Of a DNA stretch of 46,548 nt, positions 24,999 to 32,802 are shown piece after piece. Source of the stretch: Candidatus Saccharibacteria bacterium UBA3225 (lineage in GTDB: Bacteria; Patescibacteriota; Saccharimonadia; Saccharimonadales; Saccharimonadaceae); NCBI GenBank assembly GCA_002363515.1, contig DEVX01000078.1, forward strand, positions 861-47,408. Reading direction: 5' to 3'. Numbering within the stretch: the stretch's first letter is position 1; each line of letters begins with the position of its first letter. Below the pieces are notes generated by a model, which was not told where the DNA came from, searched no databases, and saw nothing but the letters and a program-made list of their open reading frames with translations. A program made the translations under genes and the position numbers.

Positions 24999-25559
24999 TC
25001 CTGCAATTGTATCGTGTTCCGACGACTCGAGTAATTCGCCGTAGCTTTGCTCGATTGGCTTACCCTTCACTTTTAGAACCCGGAAAGTTTCAACTAGGTC
25101 ATCAAATGCTTCTTCTGGATCATCGCTGTCACTGAGGTTCGATTCTATGCGACCATAATAACCTGGCAACCCGTCAATTTTGTCGATATAAATACTAATA
25201 GTGTCGCCCATATTTAACTCTTCCCTACGGCGGCTAACTTCGTACTTGAGCTCATACCCTAGCTGATAAACGATATGGGCAGCTTCCGTATAATCTTTTA
25301 CTACCGTAGAATTAACGATATCTAGGTGCTTATCTTCGAAATGACGGCGTAATACGAGCGCATAAATAGTTTTGTCTGGCGCTTTTACGATAGTTCTCAG
25401 CGATAGGCGTGGCATAGATTTGTCACGAGCGTAGTTTTTCGGAACAAAAACACGATCATGCTGCCAATACGCTTCCGAAAACTTAAAATTGATTTCTTCA
25501 AGCGTCTGTATAAAGTCGGCGCGGCTCTGCAGCTTCATTTTTACGATAGATTTTTTCAT
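24996..25559 (-). CDS. CYTH-domain-like protein (CyaB/ThTPase superfamily), function unknown
   Basis: 187 residues from the ATG at 25559, which overlaps the rnhA stop as ATGA and has GAAGGAG upstream; a longer frame start inside rnhA is less likely. The pattern follows the CYTH fold: an N-terminal VKMKLQSRADFIQTLEEI strand-helix, QHDRVFVP, RLSLRTIVKAPDKTIYALVLRR, the LGYELKYEVSRRREEL segment (compare LGF.....K.R), and IYIDKIDGLPGYYGRIESN (compare LDxVxGLGxFxEIE). The N-terminal ExExK motif is not intact (IVKMKL), so metal-triphosphate chemistry may be altered. Coupling to rnhA suggests a nucleotide or RNA-related role, but this is context only. Confidence 0.72.
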   Translation of the reverse strand: MKKSIVKMKLQSRADFIQTLEEINFKFSEAYWQHDRVFVPKNYARDKSMPRLSLRTIVKAPDKTIYALVLRRHFEDKHLDIVNSTVVKDYTEAAHIVYQLGYELKYEVSRRREELNMGDTISIYIDKIDGLPGYYGRIESNLSDSDDPEEAFDDLVETFRVLKVKGKPIEQSYGELLESSEHDTIAG

Positions 25560-25972
25560 AGAGTTGCTCCTTCGCGGGCTTTGTTTGCCCATTCGTCTGC
25601 GCTTTCATTTCCTTTTGTCCCGACATGACCACGCGTCCATTCTAGGACTACGTCTGGATTGTCAAGATATAAAGCATATAGTTCTTGAACGAGCTCAAGA
25701 TTTTTAATCTCGCCTGTTTTCTTTTTCCACCCGTTTTTCTGCCAGTTGGGCGCCCATTTTGTAACTACATTAACCCAAAATTCGCTATCGGTTGATATAG
25801 TGTCGCCTGGTTTGGCAATTTTATAGGCAGCAATGAGAGCTTGAGCTTCCATACGAATATTAGTAGAATCCCCTTCCCGGCCAAGAGCGACAGGTTGACC
25901 ATCAAGAATAACAGCATAGCCACCGGGGCCTGGATTCGGACTTGCGCTACCATCTGTATAATAGTGTGCCAT
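25556..25972 (-). CDS. rnhA: Ribonuclease HI
   Basis: A 138-residue enzyme that cuts the RNA strand of RNA-DNA hybrids, for example at R-loops and primers. The DEDD catalytic set is visible: Asp7 (YYTDGSASPNPGPGG), Glu42 (NIRMEAQAL), Asp62 (TDSEFW) and Asp126 (NESADEWAN), with His116 in the RGHVG loop. A short insertion-like WKKKTGEIKN handle is present. Length is usual for a compact RNase HI. Its stop overlaps the start of the CYTH gene (ATGA), so the two are translated together. Confidence 0.97.
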   Translation of the reverse strand: MAHYYTDGSASPNPGPGGYAVILDGQPVALGREGDSTNIRMEAQALIAAYKIAKPGDTISTDSEFWVNVVTKWAPNWQKNGWKKKTGEIKNLELVQELYALYLDNPDVVLEWTRGHVGTKGNESADEWANKAREGATL

Positions 25973-26025
25973 ATGCCTTTATTTTACCACAGTTCATCTC
26001 GGTGAAAACATTTTATAAAAGATAC

Positions 26026-26054
26026 TTGACTCCTGCAAAAATCGATGTTAATAT
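26026..26054 (+). promoter_or_regulatory. Strong promoter of the orphan membrane gene
   Basis: TTGACT (26026-26031), 17-nt spacer, TAATAT (26049-26054) with an upstream TG. The predicted transcript starts near 26061 and has a leader of about 62 nt. Confidence 0.75.
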
Positions 26055-26071
26055 ATGTTCGTTGGATTAGT

Positions 26072-26115
26072 CTGAGCATAGTGCGAAAGATAGCCAATGC
26101 AAACGCTCAGGGAGG
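26072..26115 (+). promoter_or_regulatory. Possible structured leader abutting the ribosome site
   Basis: CTGAGC (26072-26077) can pair with GCTCAG (26105-26110), with a further TGC/GCA pairing inside (26082-26084 with 26099-26101). The stem ends at the GGAGG ribosome site (26111-26115), so folding could affect translation. It matches no riboswitch class I know. Confidence 0.35.
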
Positions 26116-26122
26116 AAAATAC

Positions 26123-26536
26123 ATGAGCGCTATTTCTATAATTTTCGTATGGGTTGCACCGATTGCTTTATGCTTAGTGGCTTGCGCCGCATTTGCCTAC
26201 AGCTTCAAGCTGAAAGAGGTGCCGAAGCAGGCTAACATCTTCAGATGCGTGGCCTTCGGTCTGGTGCTTCTCGCGGCGATCGATTTAATGATCGCGCCGC
26301 AGGTTCTGCCTAATACTACGAACGATTATGAAGTCGTCTTCTCCAAAGATAACACGATTGTCGTAATCGACGTAGAAAACGGTACGACGAAGAAGTACGA
26401 CCTGGGAAGAATCCCGCACACAGGAGACGCATCTGCGTACTCCAAAGATGCTACCATCAGTGTAGTAAGCAGCTGCGTAGGCAGAGCCGTTCTCATTTGC
26501 CCGTCAGGCCAGATGGGGGCTGAACCGACCGAGTAA
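26123..26536 (+). CDS. Orphan two-helix membrane protein, unknown function
   Basis: 137 residues from the ATG at 26123, chosen because GGAGG stands 7 nt before it; the frame extends upstream to 26045 but that part lies over the promoter. Two membrane helices (about 3-24 and 37-58) are followed by an outer or cytoplasmic domain of about 75 residues (NDYEVVFSKDNTIVVIDVENGTTKKYDLG). No family was recognised. Codon choice looks different from its neighbours: more G/C-ending codons (CTG, GTC, ATC, GCG). With its own full promoter, structured leader and terminator, next to a tRNA gene, it looks like an independent and possibly acquired unit. Confidence 0.75.
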   Translation: MSAISIIFVWVAPIALCLVACAAFAYSFKLKEVPKQANIFRCVAFGLVLLAAIDLMIAPQVLPNTTNDYEVVFSKDNTIVVIDVENGTTKKYDLGRIPHTGDASAYSKDATISVVSSCVGRAVLICPSGQMGAEPTE

Positions 26537-26583
26537 TCAAATAACGCAACAAAGTGCGCTGAACCCATACAAAAAAATACACT

Positions 26584-26609
26584 GCCGCAGCACATGTTGC
26601 GGCTTTTTT
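26584..26609 (+). terminator. Intrinsic terminator of the orphan gene
   Basis: GCCGCA (26584-26589) and TGCGGC (26598-26603) form a stem followed by six T. Confidence 0.85.
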
Positions 26610-26623
26610 CATACAATACAATT

Positions 26624-26651
26624 TTGACGCGCCCCTGATTAGTGATAAAAT
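26624..26651 (+). promoter_or_regulatory. Promoter of tRNA-Leu
   Basis: TTGACG (26624-26629), 16-nt spacer, TAAAAT (26646-26651) preceded by TGA. The predicted start is about 2-3 nt before the tRNA. Confidence 0.75.
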
Positions 26652-26659
26652 ATAGCCAT

Positions 26660-26746
26660 GCCCGCGTGGCGGAATTGGCAGACGCGCTAGCTTCAGGTGC
26701 TAGTGCCCTCACGGGCGTGCTGGTTCAACTCCAGTCGCGGGCACCA
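26660..26746 (+). tRNA. tRNA-Leu(CAG)
   Basis: 87 nt, class II with a long variable arm (GCCCTCACGGGC). Acceptor GCCCGCG/CGCGGGC, anticodon loop TTCAGGT (anticodon CAG), T-arm CTGGTTCAACTCCAG, encoded CCA. Confidence 0.97.
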
Positions 26747-26761
26747 TGTTATTCGGCTTCA

Positions 26762-26793
26762 AAAAACTCACCTCTTTTGGAGGTGAGTTTTTG
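26762..26793. terminator. Bidirectional terminator (tRNA-Leu / prepilin operon)
   Basis: ACTCACCTC (26766-26774) pairs with GAGGTGAGT (26780-26788), flanked by A5 and T5. It ends the tRNA and the minus-strand prepilin operon. Confidence 0.92.
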
Positions 26794-26794
26794 G

Positions 26795-28309
26795 TTATGA
26801 GCGATCAGCGGCGTTTTTGCAAGACGCCCCATTCGTATAGGTAACAGCTTGCGTAGCACTATCCCAGGCAGTCTCACTGTGGAGGCAGTTGCGCGTCACA
26901 TAGAAATCTTTCTTCACGTAGTCTTCGTTAGAATCGGGGTCATTCACTGCTAAGGCATAGTTAGCAATTGGGAAGTAGGTGTCGACTAACTCAATGCGAG
27001 CTTCTATGCGGCGGAATAGGTCGTTTGCACGACCAGTAGCATCCACAGTTGGCTGTACGTAAGCAAACTCTACTGCTTTGCAGCCAGAATCGTCGGTGTT
27101 CTTCCTGTCTACATATATCGTATCAGAGTCGTTTATGCAGTTACGTAGCTCGACATTAACTTCAGTTTCTGGCTCACCATACGGCAGATTTAAAACTAAG
27201 AAGAAAGTTGTGTAGTTACGCGCGTCACCCTCACCAGCAACGACCGATTTGCGAGGACGCGGGATTGGGATATCCGCATTGCAGGCATATCCACTTGCGA
27301 CATCTACATTATCTCGAAGAATACAATGTACATCAAGCGGCGTATTCTGTGACTTTAGGGCCGATGTCGCAAAGACGGAGGCTGAAGTTGTACCAATATG
27401 GTTGGAGTATTGCTCTTTTGTAATACCATAAAGGTTTTGAGTGGTCGGGCGAAGTGTAATTGAGCCCCTATTAGAACGATAGATACTGCCATCTTTCTCG
27501 GCAGAATAGAACTGACTCAGTTTAAAGCTCGTTGCCGTTTGGATTAAGGTGGCCTGAATCGTTGATGGTACCGATGGCTTATTTGTGAAAGTATTTTGAT
27601 AATTTGAAATATTACTCAGGAATTTATTGTTTGACTTTAGGGTACCTTTCATCTCTGGATCACTATTAAATGCATGAAATTCGGGCTTAATGTTGCCAGA
27701 GTTATTGCTCGCAGTAGTAAGATCCTTGCGACTAAACCAGCTCAACACAATGCGATTTACACTGTTAGTAGCCTCCACCGATTCGGTACGAATCGGTACC
27801 ATCTTGGTTGGATAATTCTTCGTTAGAGTAGTGATATAATTCCTGCTTTTCTGAGATATTTTAACGCAGGTATATGCCTGGTCAAATTCTCTTGCGGAAC
27901 CAGTAACGTTATTACTATCACTCTTTGTCTGAATTAGTGTTTCGTGGTTTTCCGTATTGTAGCCAAGAACCTTACTGATAATGTCACAGTCTTGAGAGGT
28001 TGCTTCGGCATTATTAGTAAAAGCATCAACATACTTCCTACAGTCGATAGATACGCCATTCACTACAAGCGAATTGCCGCCGTTATTGACGCAGTTTTGA
28101 TAACGAAGCAGAACAATCTTCGCATCCTCGATGCCGGCTAGTGCGGAGTTGTAGGCTGACTGAGAAAGACTATAGTTGGTCGTACGCCCACTCTCGGATA
28201 ACATCAGTCGAATAAAGCTAAGCGCAATGATGCTCAAAAGAGTGGCCGTAAAGATGACGACATAGATTGCGGCGGCGCCTTTTTTAGTTTTGTTTTGAAT
28301 ATTCGACAT
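26795..28309 (-). CDS. PilX/GspK-like minor pilin-type protein
   Basis: 504 residues from the ATG at 28309, which follows GAGAGG and lies 1 nt after the upstream stop (TAACATG); a longer frame start has no such support. The N-terminus KTKKGAAAIYVVIFTATLLSI is a short basic leader and a prepilin-like helix (about 12-33), then SQSAYNSALAGIEDAKIVLL, similar to PilX/GspK proteins. The usual Glu at mature position 5 is absent. The remaining 450 residues are a large outer domain with scattered Cys pairs (for example DVHCILRD and YACNADI) and no recognised fold. It is the last gene of a four-gene prepilin operon and is probably a minor or tip subunit of a type IV-like pilus; the ligand is unknown. 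Confidence 0.8.
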   Translation of the reverse strand: MSNIQNKTKKGAAAIYVVIFTATLLSIIALSFIRLMLSESGRTTNYSLSQSAYNSALAGIEDAKIVLLRYQNCVNNGGNSLVVNGVSIDCRKYVDAFTNNAEATSQDCDIISKVLGYNTENHETLIQTKSDSNNVTGSAREFDQAYTCVKISQKSRNYITTLTKNYPTKMVPIRTESVEATNSVNRIVLSWFSRKDLTTASNNSGNIKPEFHAFNSDPEMKGTLKSNNKFLSNISNYQNTFTNKPSVPSTIQATLIQTATSFKLSQFYSAEKDGSIYRSNRGSITLRPTTQNLYGITKEQYSNHIGTTSASVFATSALKSQNTPLDVHCILRDNVDVASGYACNADIPIPRPRKSVVAGEGDARNYTTFFLVLNLPYGEPETEVNVELRNCINDSDTIYVDRKNTDDSGCKAVEFAYVQPTVDATGRANDLFRRIEARIELVDTYFPIANYALAVNDPDSNEDYVKKDFYVTRNCLHSETAWDSATQAVTYTNGASCKNAADRS

Positions 28310-28310
28310 G

Positions 28311-29177
28311 TTACCTCTCTCCATATTGATCCACGCTACTCGTCTCCCCTGTGGCGCGTACCGCAAAATTAAATTTATTAACTGCGCAATAGTTAAAGTC
28401 TTGGTCGACCGCTTCCACCTCGGAGTTATACATTTGTTCCGTACCGGTGCAATAATCTCCATTCGTCAAAACATTCACACCGCCACGCATGGTCGCCAGA
28501 ATAAACGATCCAGAGTAGAATATTTGACCAGTTTTCGCGTTTTGTGTAGCAGGCAACACTACAAAGTCGTAAAGCGCCAGGTCGGATTCGTCGTCGGAAA
28601 TCAGGCTTACTATATCTCTACTATCGATATCATTTGTAATGTGTGTAGTTTTAAGAACATCACTATTCGCATTGACGCGCTCACAAGCTACACGATCAGT
28701 ATCTGGGAAACGCGCAAGTTTGTACACTTTACCCTCAATAGTAAACAGGTTGTTTTTATTGTTCGGGTTTTTGCGGTATTGTTCGATAGCTGGGGCGGTA
28801 TTCCAAACATATGAATACGACCCCGTACAGAAGACGCCACCGATTTGGACTTTCTTATTGTTGGTTACGCTGGAAGACGATATCTTTTCATTGTAGTAAT
28901 TGCGATAAACTTTCTTGATATCATTCCAACGGATATCGTTACTGCCAGATGATGGAACTGGGTTAATATTATCGACGATTGGAGATCCGCCGACAGAACG
29001 CGAAAGGTCATTTAAGATGTCTCGCCCAGTAGCATTAATGGCGCGAAGAGCAAGACCTTTACGATAGATTTCCAAGATTCGCATCGTTAACGTGACAATA
29101 CCCATCAACATTACCGACAATACTGTCATTGCAAGCAAGAATTCGATAATAGTGAAGGCTTTCTTATGCTTTTTCAT
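28311..29177 (-). CDS. Type IV prepilin-like protein (PilW/GspJ-like)
   Basis: 288 residues. Basic leader MKKHKKA, then the prepilin motif FTIIEFLLAMTVLSVMLMG: Ala at -1 in place of the common Gly, Phe at +1 and Glu at +5. The helix is followed by a large C-terminal domain. It would be cut and methylated by a PilD-type peptidase and built into a type IV-like pilus. TAATG overlap with the preceding gene and 1 nt to the next stress operon coupling. The Ala at -1 is tolerated in some prepilins. Order and size suggest a PilW/GspJ-type minor subunit. Confidence 0.83.
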   Translation of the reverse strand: MKKHKKAFTIIEFLLAMTVLSVMLMGIVTLTMRILEIYRKGLALRAINATGRDILNDLSRSVGGSPIVDNINPVPSSGSNDIRWNDIKKVYRNYYNEKISSSSVTNNKKVQIGGVFCTGSYSYVWNTAPAIEQYRKNPNNKNNLFTIEGKVYKLARFPDTDRVACERVNANSDVLKTTHITNDIDSRDIVSLISDDESDLALYDFVVLPATQNAKTGQIFYSGSFILATMRGGVNVLTNGDYCTGTEQMYNSEVEAVDQDFNYCAVNKFNFAVRATGETSSVDQYGER

Positions 29178-30010
29178 TATTCCAATACCTCCGGGTTGTA
29201 TAGACGTACAATTGTAGTAATAGTACTAGGCGCAATCGAGCCAACGCTATGCCAACAGGTACGAATGTAAAAATCGAAGTAGTTTGAGCGCATTGGGTCT
29301 TTGTCATTGTCTCCTACAGCTATCACAAAGACGCCTTCAGCGCGAGCGACGCGGTTATATATTTTCTTCTCAGTGAGAGCGCCTTCACCATTATTTTCGC
29401 TAGCACCCGCATCTACACTACGCGCGCCCGAGACAGTATCTTTGGCCTTTTTGTACACAATACGCGGATACACGACTGGGGCAGTGAGAACCCTTCTATG
29501 GTCGACATCAAGAGAATCTATACCAACGATAATTTCAGGAATAAGATCGGAGTAAGAGTCGCCGCCATAAGTAGCATTGTTGCCAGAGTCTGGTAGAATC
29601 ATGCGCGTATTAAGTGCAAAAGCATTATAAAACTCAACCATGCCGTTCGTTCGGTACGCTTCGCCACAAGTTTCGATATTGTTGATATCGAATTTCACCT
29701 CAGTGCTATTATTGACGTGATCTTCAAGATTCCTTGATTTAATTGCAACCCTGCGCAACGCATCCCACAATCTTCTAAATTGACTGCTGTCTCTATCTAA
29801 CTGGCGTTCCGCAACATAACTCTGATGAATGTAGCGAAGCGCTTCAGCCTGCGAGTCAATCTCATTGCGCGCCATAGTGTACTCTAGGGTACGTTGAGCA
29901 TTATTAATGCCACTATTCATGAGGTTTACCGTAATAATTGCCAAAACAGCAAATACTGCCAAGGCCATCATAACTTCAATAATAGTATCGCCATGCTTTT
30001 TTATTGACAT
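29177..30010 (-). CDS. Type IV prepilin-like protein (PilV/GspI-like)
   Basis: 277 residues. Leader MSIKKHG, then DTIIEVMMALAVFAVLAIITVNLM with Gly at -1, Asp at +1 and Glu at +5. Asp at +1 is unusual, since Phe or Met is common. The membrane helix is followed by QRTLEYTMARNEIDSQAEALRY, as in PilV/GspI. It overlaps the upstream gene by 10 nt and the downstream one by 1 nt, so the operon is tightly coupled. A minor pilin that could prime pilus assembly or DNA uptake. Confidence 0.82.
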   Translation of the reverse strand: MSIKKHGDTIIEVMMALAVFAVLAIITVNLMNSGINNAQRTLEYTMARNEIDSQAEALRYIHQSYVAERQLDRDSSQFRRLWDALRRVAIKSRNLEDHVNNSTEVKFDINNIETCGEAYRTNGMVEFYNAFALNTRMILPDSGNNATYGGDSYSDLIPEIIVGIDSLDVDHRRVLTAPVVYPRIVYKKAKDTVSGARSVDAGASENNGEGALTEKKIYNRVARAEGVFVIAVGDNDKDPMRSNYFDFYIRTCWHSVGSIAPSTITTIVRLYNPEVLE

Positions 30011-31044
30011 TCGGCTACCCCCAATGTAGCATCGCTACTATAATCGACGCCACCCTCGCTTATTTCCCTTTCGGCATCTAGATTCATCAATTCTACAGCA
30101 CTTTGCCCCATACCGGCTTTTTTGATTTTAATAAGCCGGCGTGCATTACTATAAGTTTGCGAGTCGCCAGAATCGACACAGATATCAAGTGCCTGGATTT
30201 TGAAATTAGCGTCCGTAAGGTAGCGATTGACGCCGTAGTCATTCAGTGGCTGGCCTTCGTTAAACTTTTTGCCTTTGCCGTCATTTAGCGCATTAAGATC
30301 AGCATAGCGTACATATTCGTCAGGACCACCTCCTATAACTTTTATAGCATTATCCCAAACATAGGTACGAATTGAGCCATCACGAGGCGAGCGAATAATC
30401 ATTAAAGTCTTGTGAATCGGTTTACCTTCTGGATCAAGTAGTCTCGTACCCCATTTCGTGTTTTGCGTACGGGAATTATCCGCAGAGCGCACATAGCAGT
30501 CTTCTGAATCGTCGAGATTACAATGAAGTGCTACATTGTTTGCGCTAACGACATCTTTCAAAATCTCTATATCCGACAAATCGCTTCTTACTGGATCATC
30601 CGTACCTTCGCGTTGTTTAACTATGGTTTTATAATCACGGCCAATTAGCTCCGTTGTTTCTATATATTTTTCCGTAATAGACACGACAGCTCCATAGATT
30701 ACACAGTTGGTGCGACCGCGATATGCGATTTTATTATCTGTGCTAGAACTGTTAAGTGACCTAAAGTACGACTTAGCGTCGTTACTACCAACATCACTTT
30801 GAACTAAACCATAACAATATGAATCTTCCTTGTTGCGTTGCGCAATCTGCGTATCGGATACAAACGAGTACTGATCACGCATCATGTTGGCTATATCCTG
30901 GACAGCGTCATTATAACGTTGTCTTGCTATGTTCCCTCCAAGGCCACCCAATATGCCCGCTAACAAAACGCCGCTCAGCGCCAGAAAAAGCATAACTTCA
31001 ATAATAGTGAAGCCCCTAAGAAATGCTCCCTTATTTTTATCCAT
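30001..31044 (-). CDS. Type IV prepilin-like protein, first gene of the operon (GspH/FimT-like)
   Basis: 347 residues from the ATG at 31044. That start is chosen because a perfect TATAAT ends 6 nt before it; the frame also extends to 31071, but that part contains the promoter. Leader MDKNKGAFLRG is followed by FTIIEVMLFLALSGVLLAGIL, a textbook prepilin motif (Gly at -1, Phe +1, Glu +5). The domain after the helix (YNDAVQDIANMMRDQYSFV) resembles GspH/FimT-type proteins. The large C-terminal domain has several Cys (SYCYG, NCVIYG, LHCNLDDSEDCYV) and is not recognised. No assembly ATPase, PilC or PilD gene lies in this window. Confidence 0.85.
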   Translation of the reverse strand: MDKNKGAFLRGFTIIEVMLFLALSGVLLAGILGGLGGNIARQRYNDAVQDIANMMRDQYSFVSDTQIAQRNKEDSYCYGLVQSDVGSNDAKSYFRSLNSSSTDNKIAYRGRTNCVIYGAVVSITEKYIETTELIGRDYKTIVKQREGTDDPVRSDLSDIEILKDVVSANNVALHCNLDDSEDCYVRSADNSRTQNTKWGTRLLDPEGKPIHKTLMIIRSPRDGSIRTYVWDNAIKVIGGGPDEYVRYADLNALNDGKGKKFNEGQPLNDYGVNRYLTDANFKIQALDICVDSGDSQTYSNARRLIKIKKAGMGQSAVELMNLDAEREISEGGVDYSSDATLGVAECQ

Positions 31045-31050
31045 AAGCAT

Positions 31051-31056
31051 ATTATA
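31051..31056 (-). promoter_or_regulatory. -10 element giving a leaderless prepilin operon mRNA
   Basis: Minus-strand TATAAT, 6 nt before the ATG at 31044. No -35 and no extended TG is apparent, so activation by a regulator is possible. A perfect 8-bp dyad lies about 70 bp upstream. Confidence 0.55.
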
Positions 31057-31121
31057 CATTATCATTGGCAAAAATGGGATTTTTTGTTTTTAGAAAACGT
31101 TTTACGACAATCAAAAAGTAT

Positions 31122-31138
31122 TAAGAACAATGTTCTTA
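31122..31138. repeat. Perfect inverted repeat between rny and the prepilin operon
   Basis: TAAGAACA and TGTTCTTA flank a single A. It lies 18 nt after the rny stop and upstream of the prepilin promoter. It could be an operator or part of a weak rny terminator (followed on the minus strand by CTTTTTG). Confidence 0.5.
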
Positions 31139-31155
31139 TAATACCCTATTGAATA

Positions 31156-32673
31156 TTATTTAGCGTATTCGATTGCGCGCGTTTCGCGAATCACGTTCAC
31201 TTTAATAACGCCAGGATATTGCATCGTAGCCTCAATCTTGTCAGCAATATCGCGCGCCAATTTCAGCGCCGACAAATCGTCGATTTGCTTTGGCTCGACA
31301 ATAACACGAATTTCGCGGCCAGCAGAAATCGCATAAGCCTTGTCGATGCCGGGGAAACCAGTAGCAACATTCTCTAGAGCCTTCATGCGCTCGGCAAAGT
31401 TTTCCGCTGAGATATTGCGCGCGCCTGGACGAGCGGCCGAGATAGAGTCAACAATCTTGACAATGATAGCTTCTGGGGTAGATGGTTCAATGTCCTCGTG
31501 ATGGGCGGCAATAGCATGAACTATTTCATCCTTCATGCCGAATTTCTTTGCTAGCTCTGCGCCAATATCTGCATGCTTACCCTCGATTTTATGAGTAACG
31601 GCCTTGCCGATATCGTGCAGAAGCGTAGCAGTCTTAGCAACATTAACATCAGCGCCAATTTCCTCAGCTATCATGCCGGCAATATGCGCCATTTCGATAG
31701 AGTGTAGGAGGACATTTTGGCCGTAGCTAGTACGGAACTTGAGTTCGCCAAGCAGATGAAGAATCTCGGATGGAATACCGATAATGCCAACTTCGCGTGC
31801 GGCATCTTCGCCGGCACGAACAACTTCTTTCTCAATCTCGCGTTCCGCTTTAGCGACTGCATCCTCGATGCTCGATGGATTAATGCGGCCATCTTTCATC
31901 AAACGCTCTAGTGCATAACGAGCAACCTGGCGACGAATAGGGTCAAAGCTGCTTAAGACAACCATGCCTGGAGTGTCGTCGACTAAAACATCTACGCCAG
32001 TGGCGTGCTGAAGCGCTTGTATATTGCGGCCTTCCTTGCCAATGATGCGCCCTTTCATATCATCATCCGGCAACTTCAAACTAGTGACCGTACGATCAGC
32101 CGTTACCTCTGACGACATCCGCTCCATCGCAGACAGAAGCATAGCCTCAGCCGTCTCATCAATGTGATCATTGTAAGCTTTTTGCTCTTTTACGATTAGC
32201 TCTGCGAGATCCCCCTTAATATCACGCTCGGTCATAGACATCAACTTCTCTTTGGCGTCCGCTTTGCTAAGGCCGGCGATTTTTTCGAGTTTCTCTTGAG
32301 CTTTTGTGCGAATGGCGCGTACCTCTTCCTTCAATTCTTCGATTTCGCCTTCTTGCTTGCGCAAATTTTCGGAACGTTTATCTAGTTGGTCTAGCTTCTT
32401 ATCGAGCAAGGTCTCGCGCTCAACAAGTCGGTTCTCGGTTTTTTTCCATTCTTTACGATGCTCATTTTCTTCACGTTGCGTCTTGTCGTTGATATTTGAT
32501 GCTTCTTTTTTTGCATTCAAAACAATCTCCGAGGCTTCATGTTTCGCCTTGCGGATTAGCTCGTCCGCCTTATTCTTGGCGCCTTTTTCTTTATTTTTAC
32601 TTACGGCATAAAAACCGCCCACGCCAACCCCAGCTCCTAGGACTAACCCGGCGATAAGCAAACCTATCTCCAT
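31156..32673 (-). CDS. rny: Ribonuclease Y
   Basis: A 505-residue membrane-bound endoribonuclease that starts mRNA decay. In order: N-terminal membrane helix (about 2-24), long charged coiled coil (about 30-195), KH domain (MKGRIIGKEGRNIQAL near 206-221) for RNA binding, and an HD hydrolase domain (HSIEMAHIAGMIAEEIG and TATLLHDIGKAV) with the catalytic His-Asp. The C-terminal region is complete and the length is usual. GAGGAAA precedes the ATG. Its nearest promoter lies at the end of tsaB, giving a leader of over 100 nt. Confidence 0.98.
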   Translation of the reverse strand: MEIGLLIAGLVLGAGVGVGGFYAVSKNKEKGAKNKADELIRKAKHEASEIVLNAKKEASNINDKTQREENEHRKEWKKTENRLVERETLLDKKLDQLDKRSENLRKQEGEIEELKEEVRAIRTKAQEKLEKIAGLSKADAKEKLMSMTERDIKGDLAELIVKEQKAYNDHIDETAEAMLLSAMERMSSEVTADRTVTSLKLPDDDMKGRIIGKEGRNIQALQHATGVDVLVDDTPGMVVLSSFDPIRRQVARYALERLMKDGRINPSSIEDAVAKAEREIEKEVVRAGEDAAREVGIIGIPSEILHLLGELKFRTSYGQNVLLHSIEMAHIAGMIAEEIGADVNVAKTATLLHDIGKAVTHKIEGKHADIGAELAKKFGMKDEIVHAIAAHHEDIEPSTPEAIIVKIVDSISAARPGARNISAENFAERMKALENVATGFPGIDKAYAISAGREIRVIVEPKQIDDLSALKLARDIADKIEATMQYPGVIKVNVIRETRAIEYAK

Positions 32674-32788
32674 ATTTTCCTCTTTCTTATATACACACTA
32701 AACTAGCAAAAAACTAAAAGAAGGTGCGTATATCAATAAATTAAATAAATATCATTAAAATTGAAATGGTAACTTCTTACCTGTTGTT

Positions 32789-32797
32789 ATTGTAACA
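32789..32797 (-). promoter_or_regulatory. Extended -10 promoter of rny
   Basis: Minus-strand TGT followed by TACAAT, just after the tsaB stop. The predicted start near 32782 implies a leader of about 110 nt. Confidence 0.55.
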
Positions 32798-32802
32798 CGG
32801 GA

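Noticed and set aside
26061..26122. Known riboswitch in the leader of the orphan gene
   Set aside because: Pairing is possible, but no conserved core of a class I know (for example preQ1, c-di-GMP, guanidine, TPP) could be matched.
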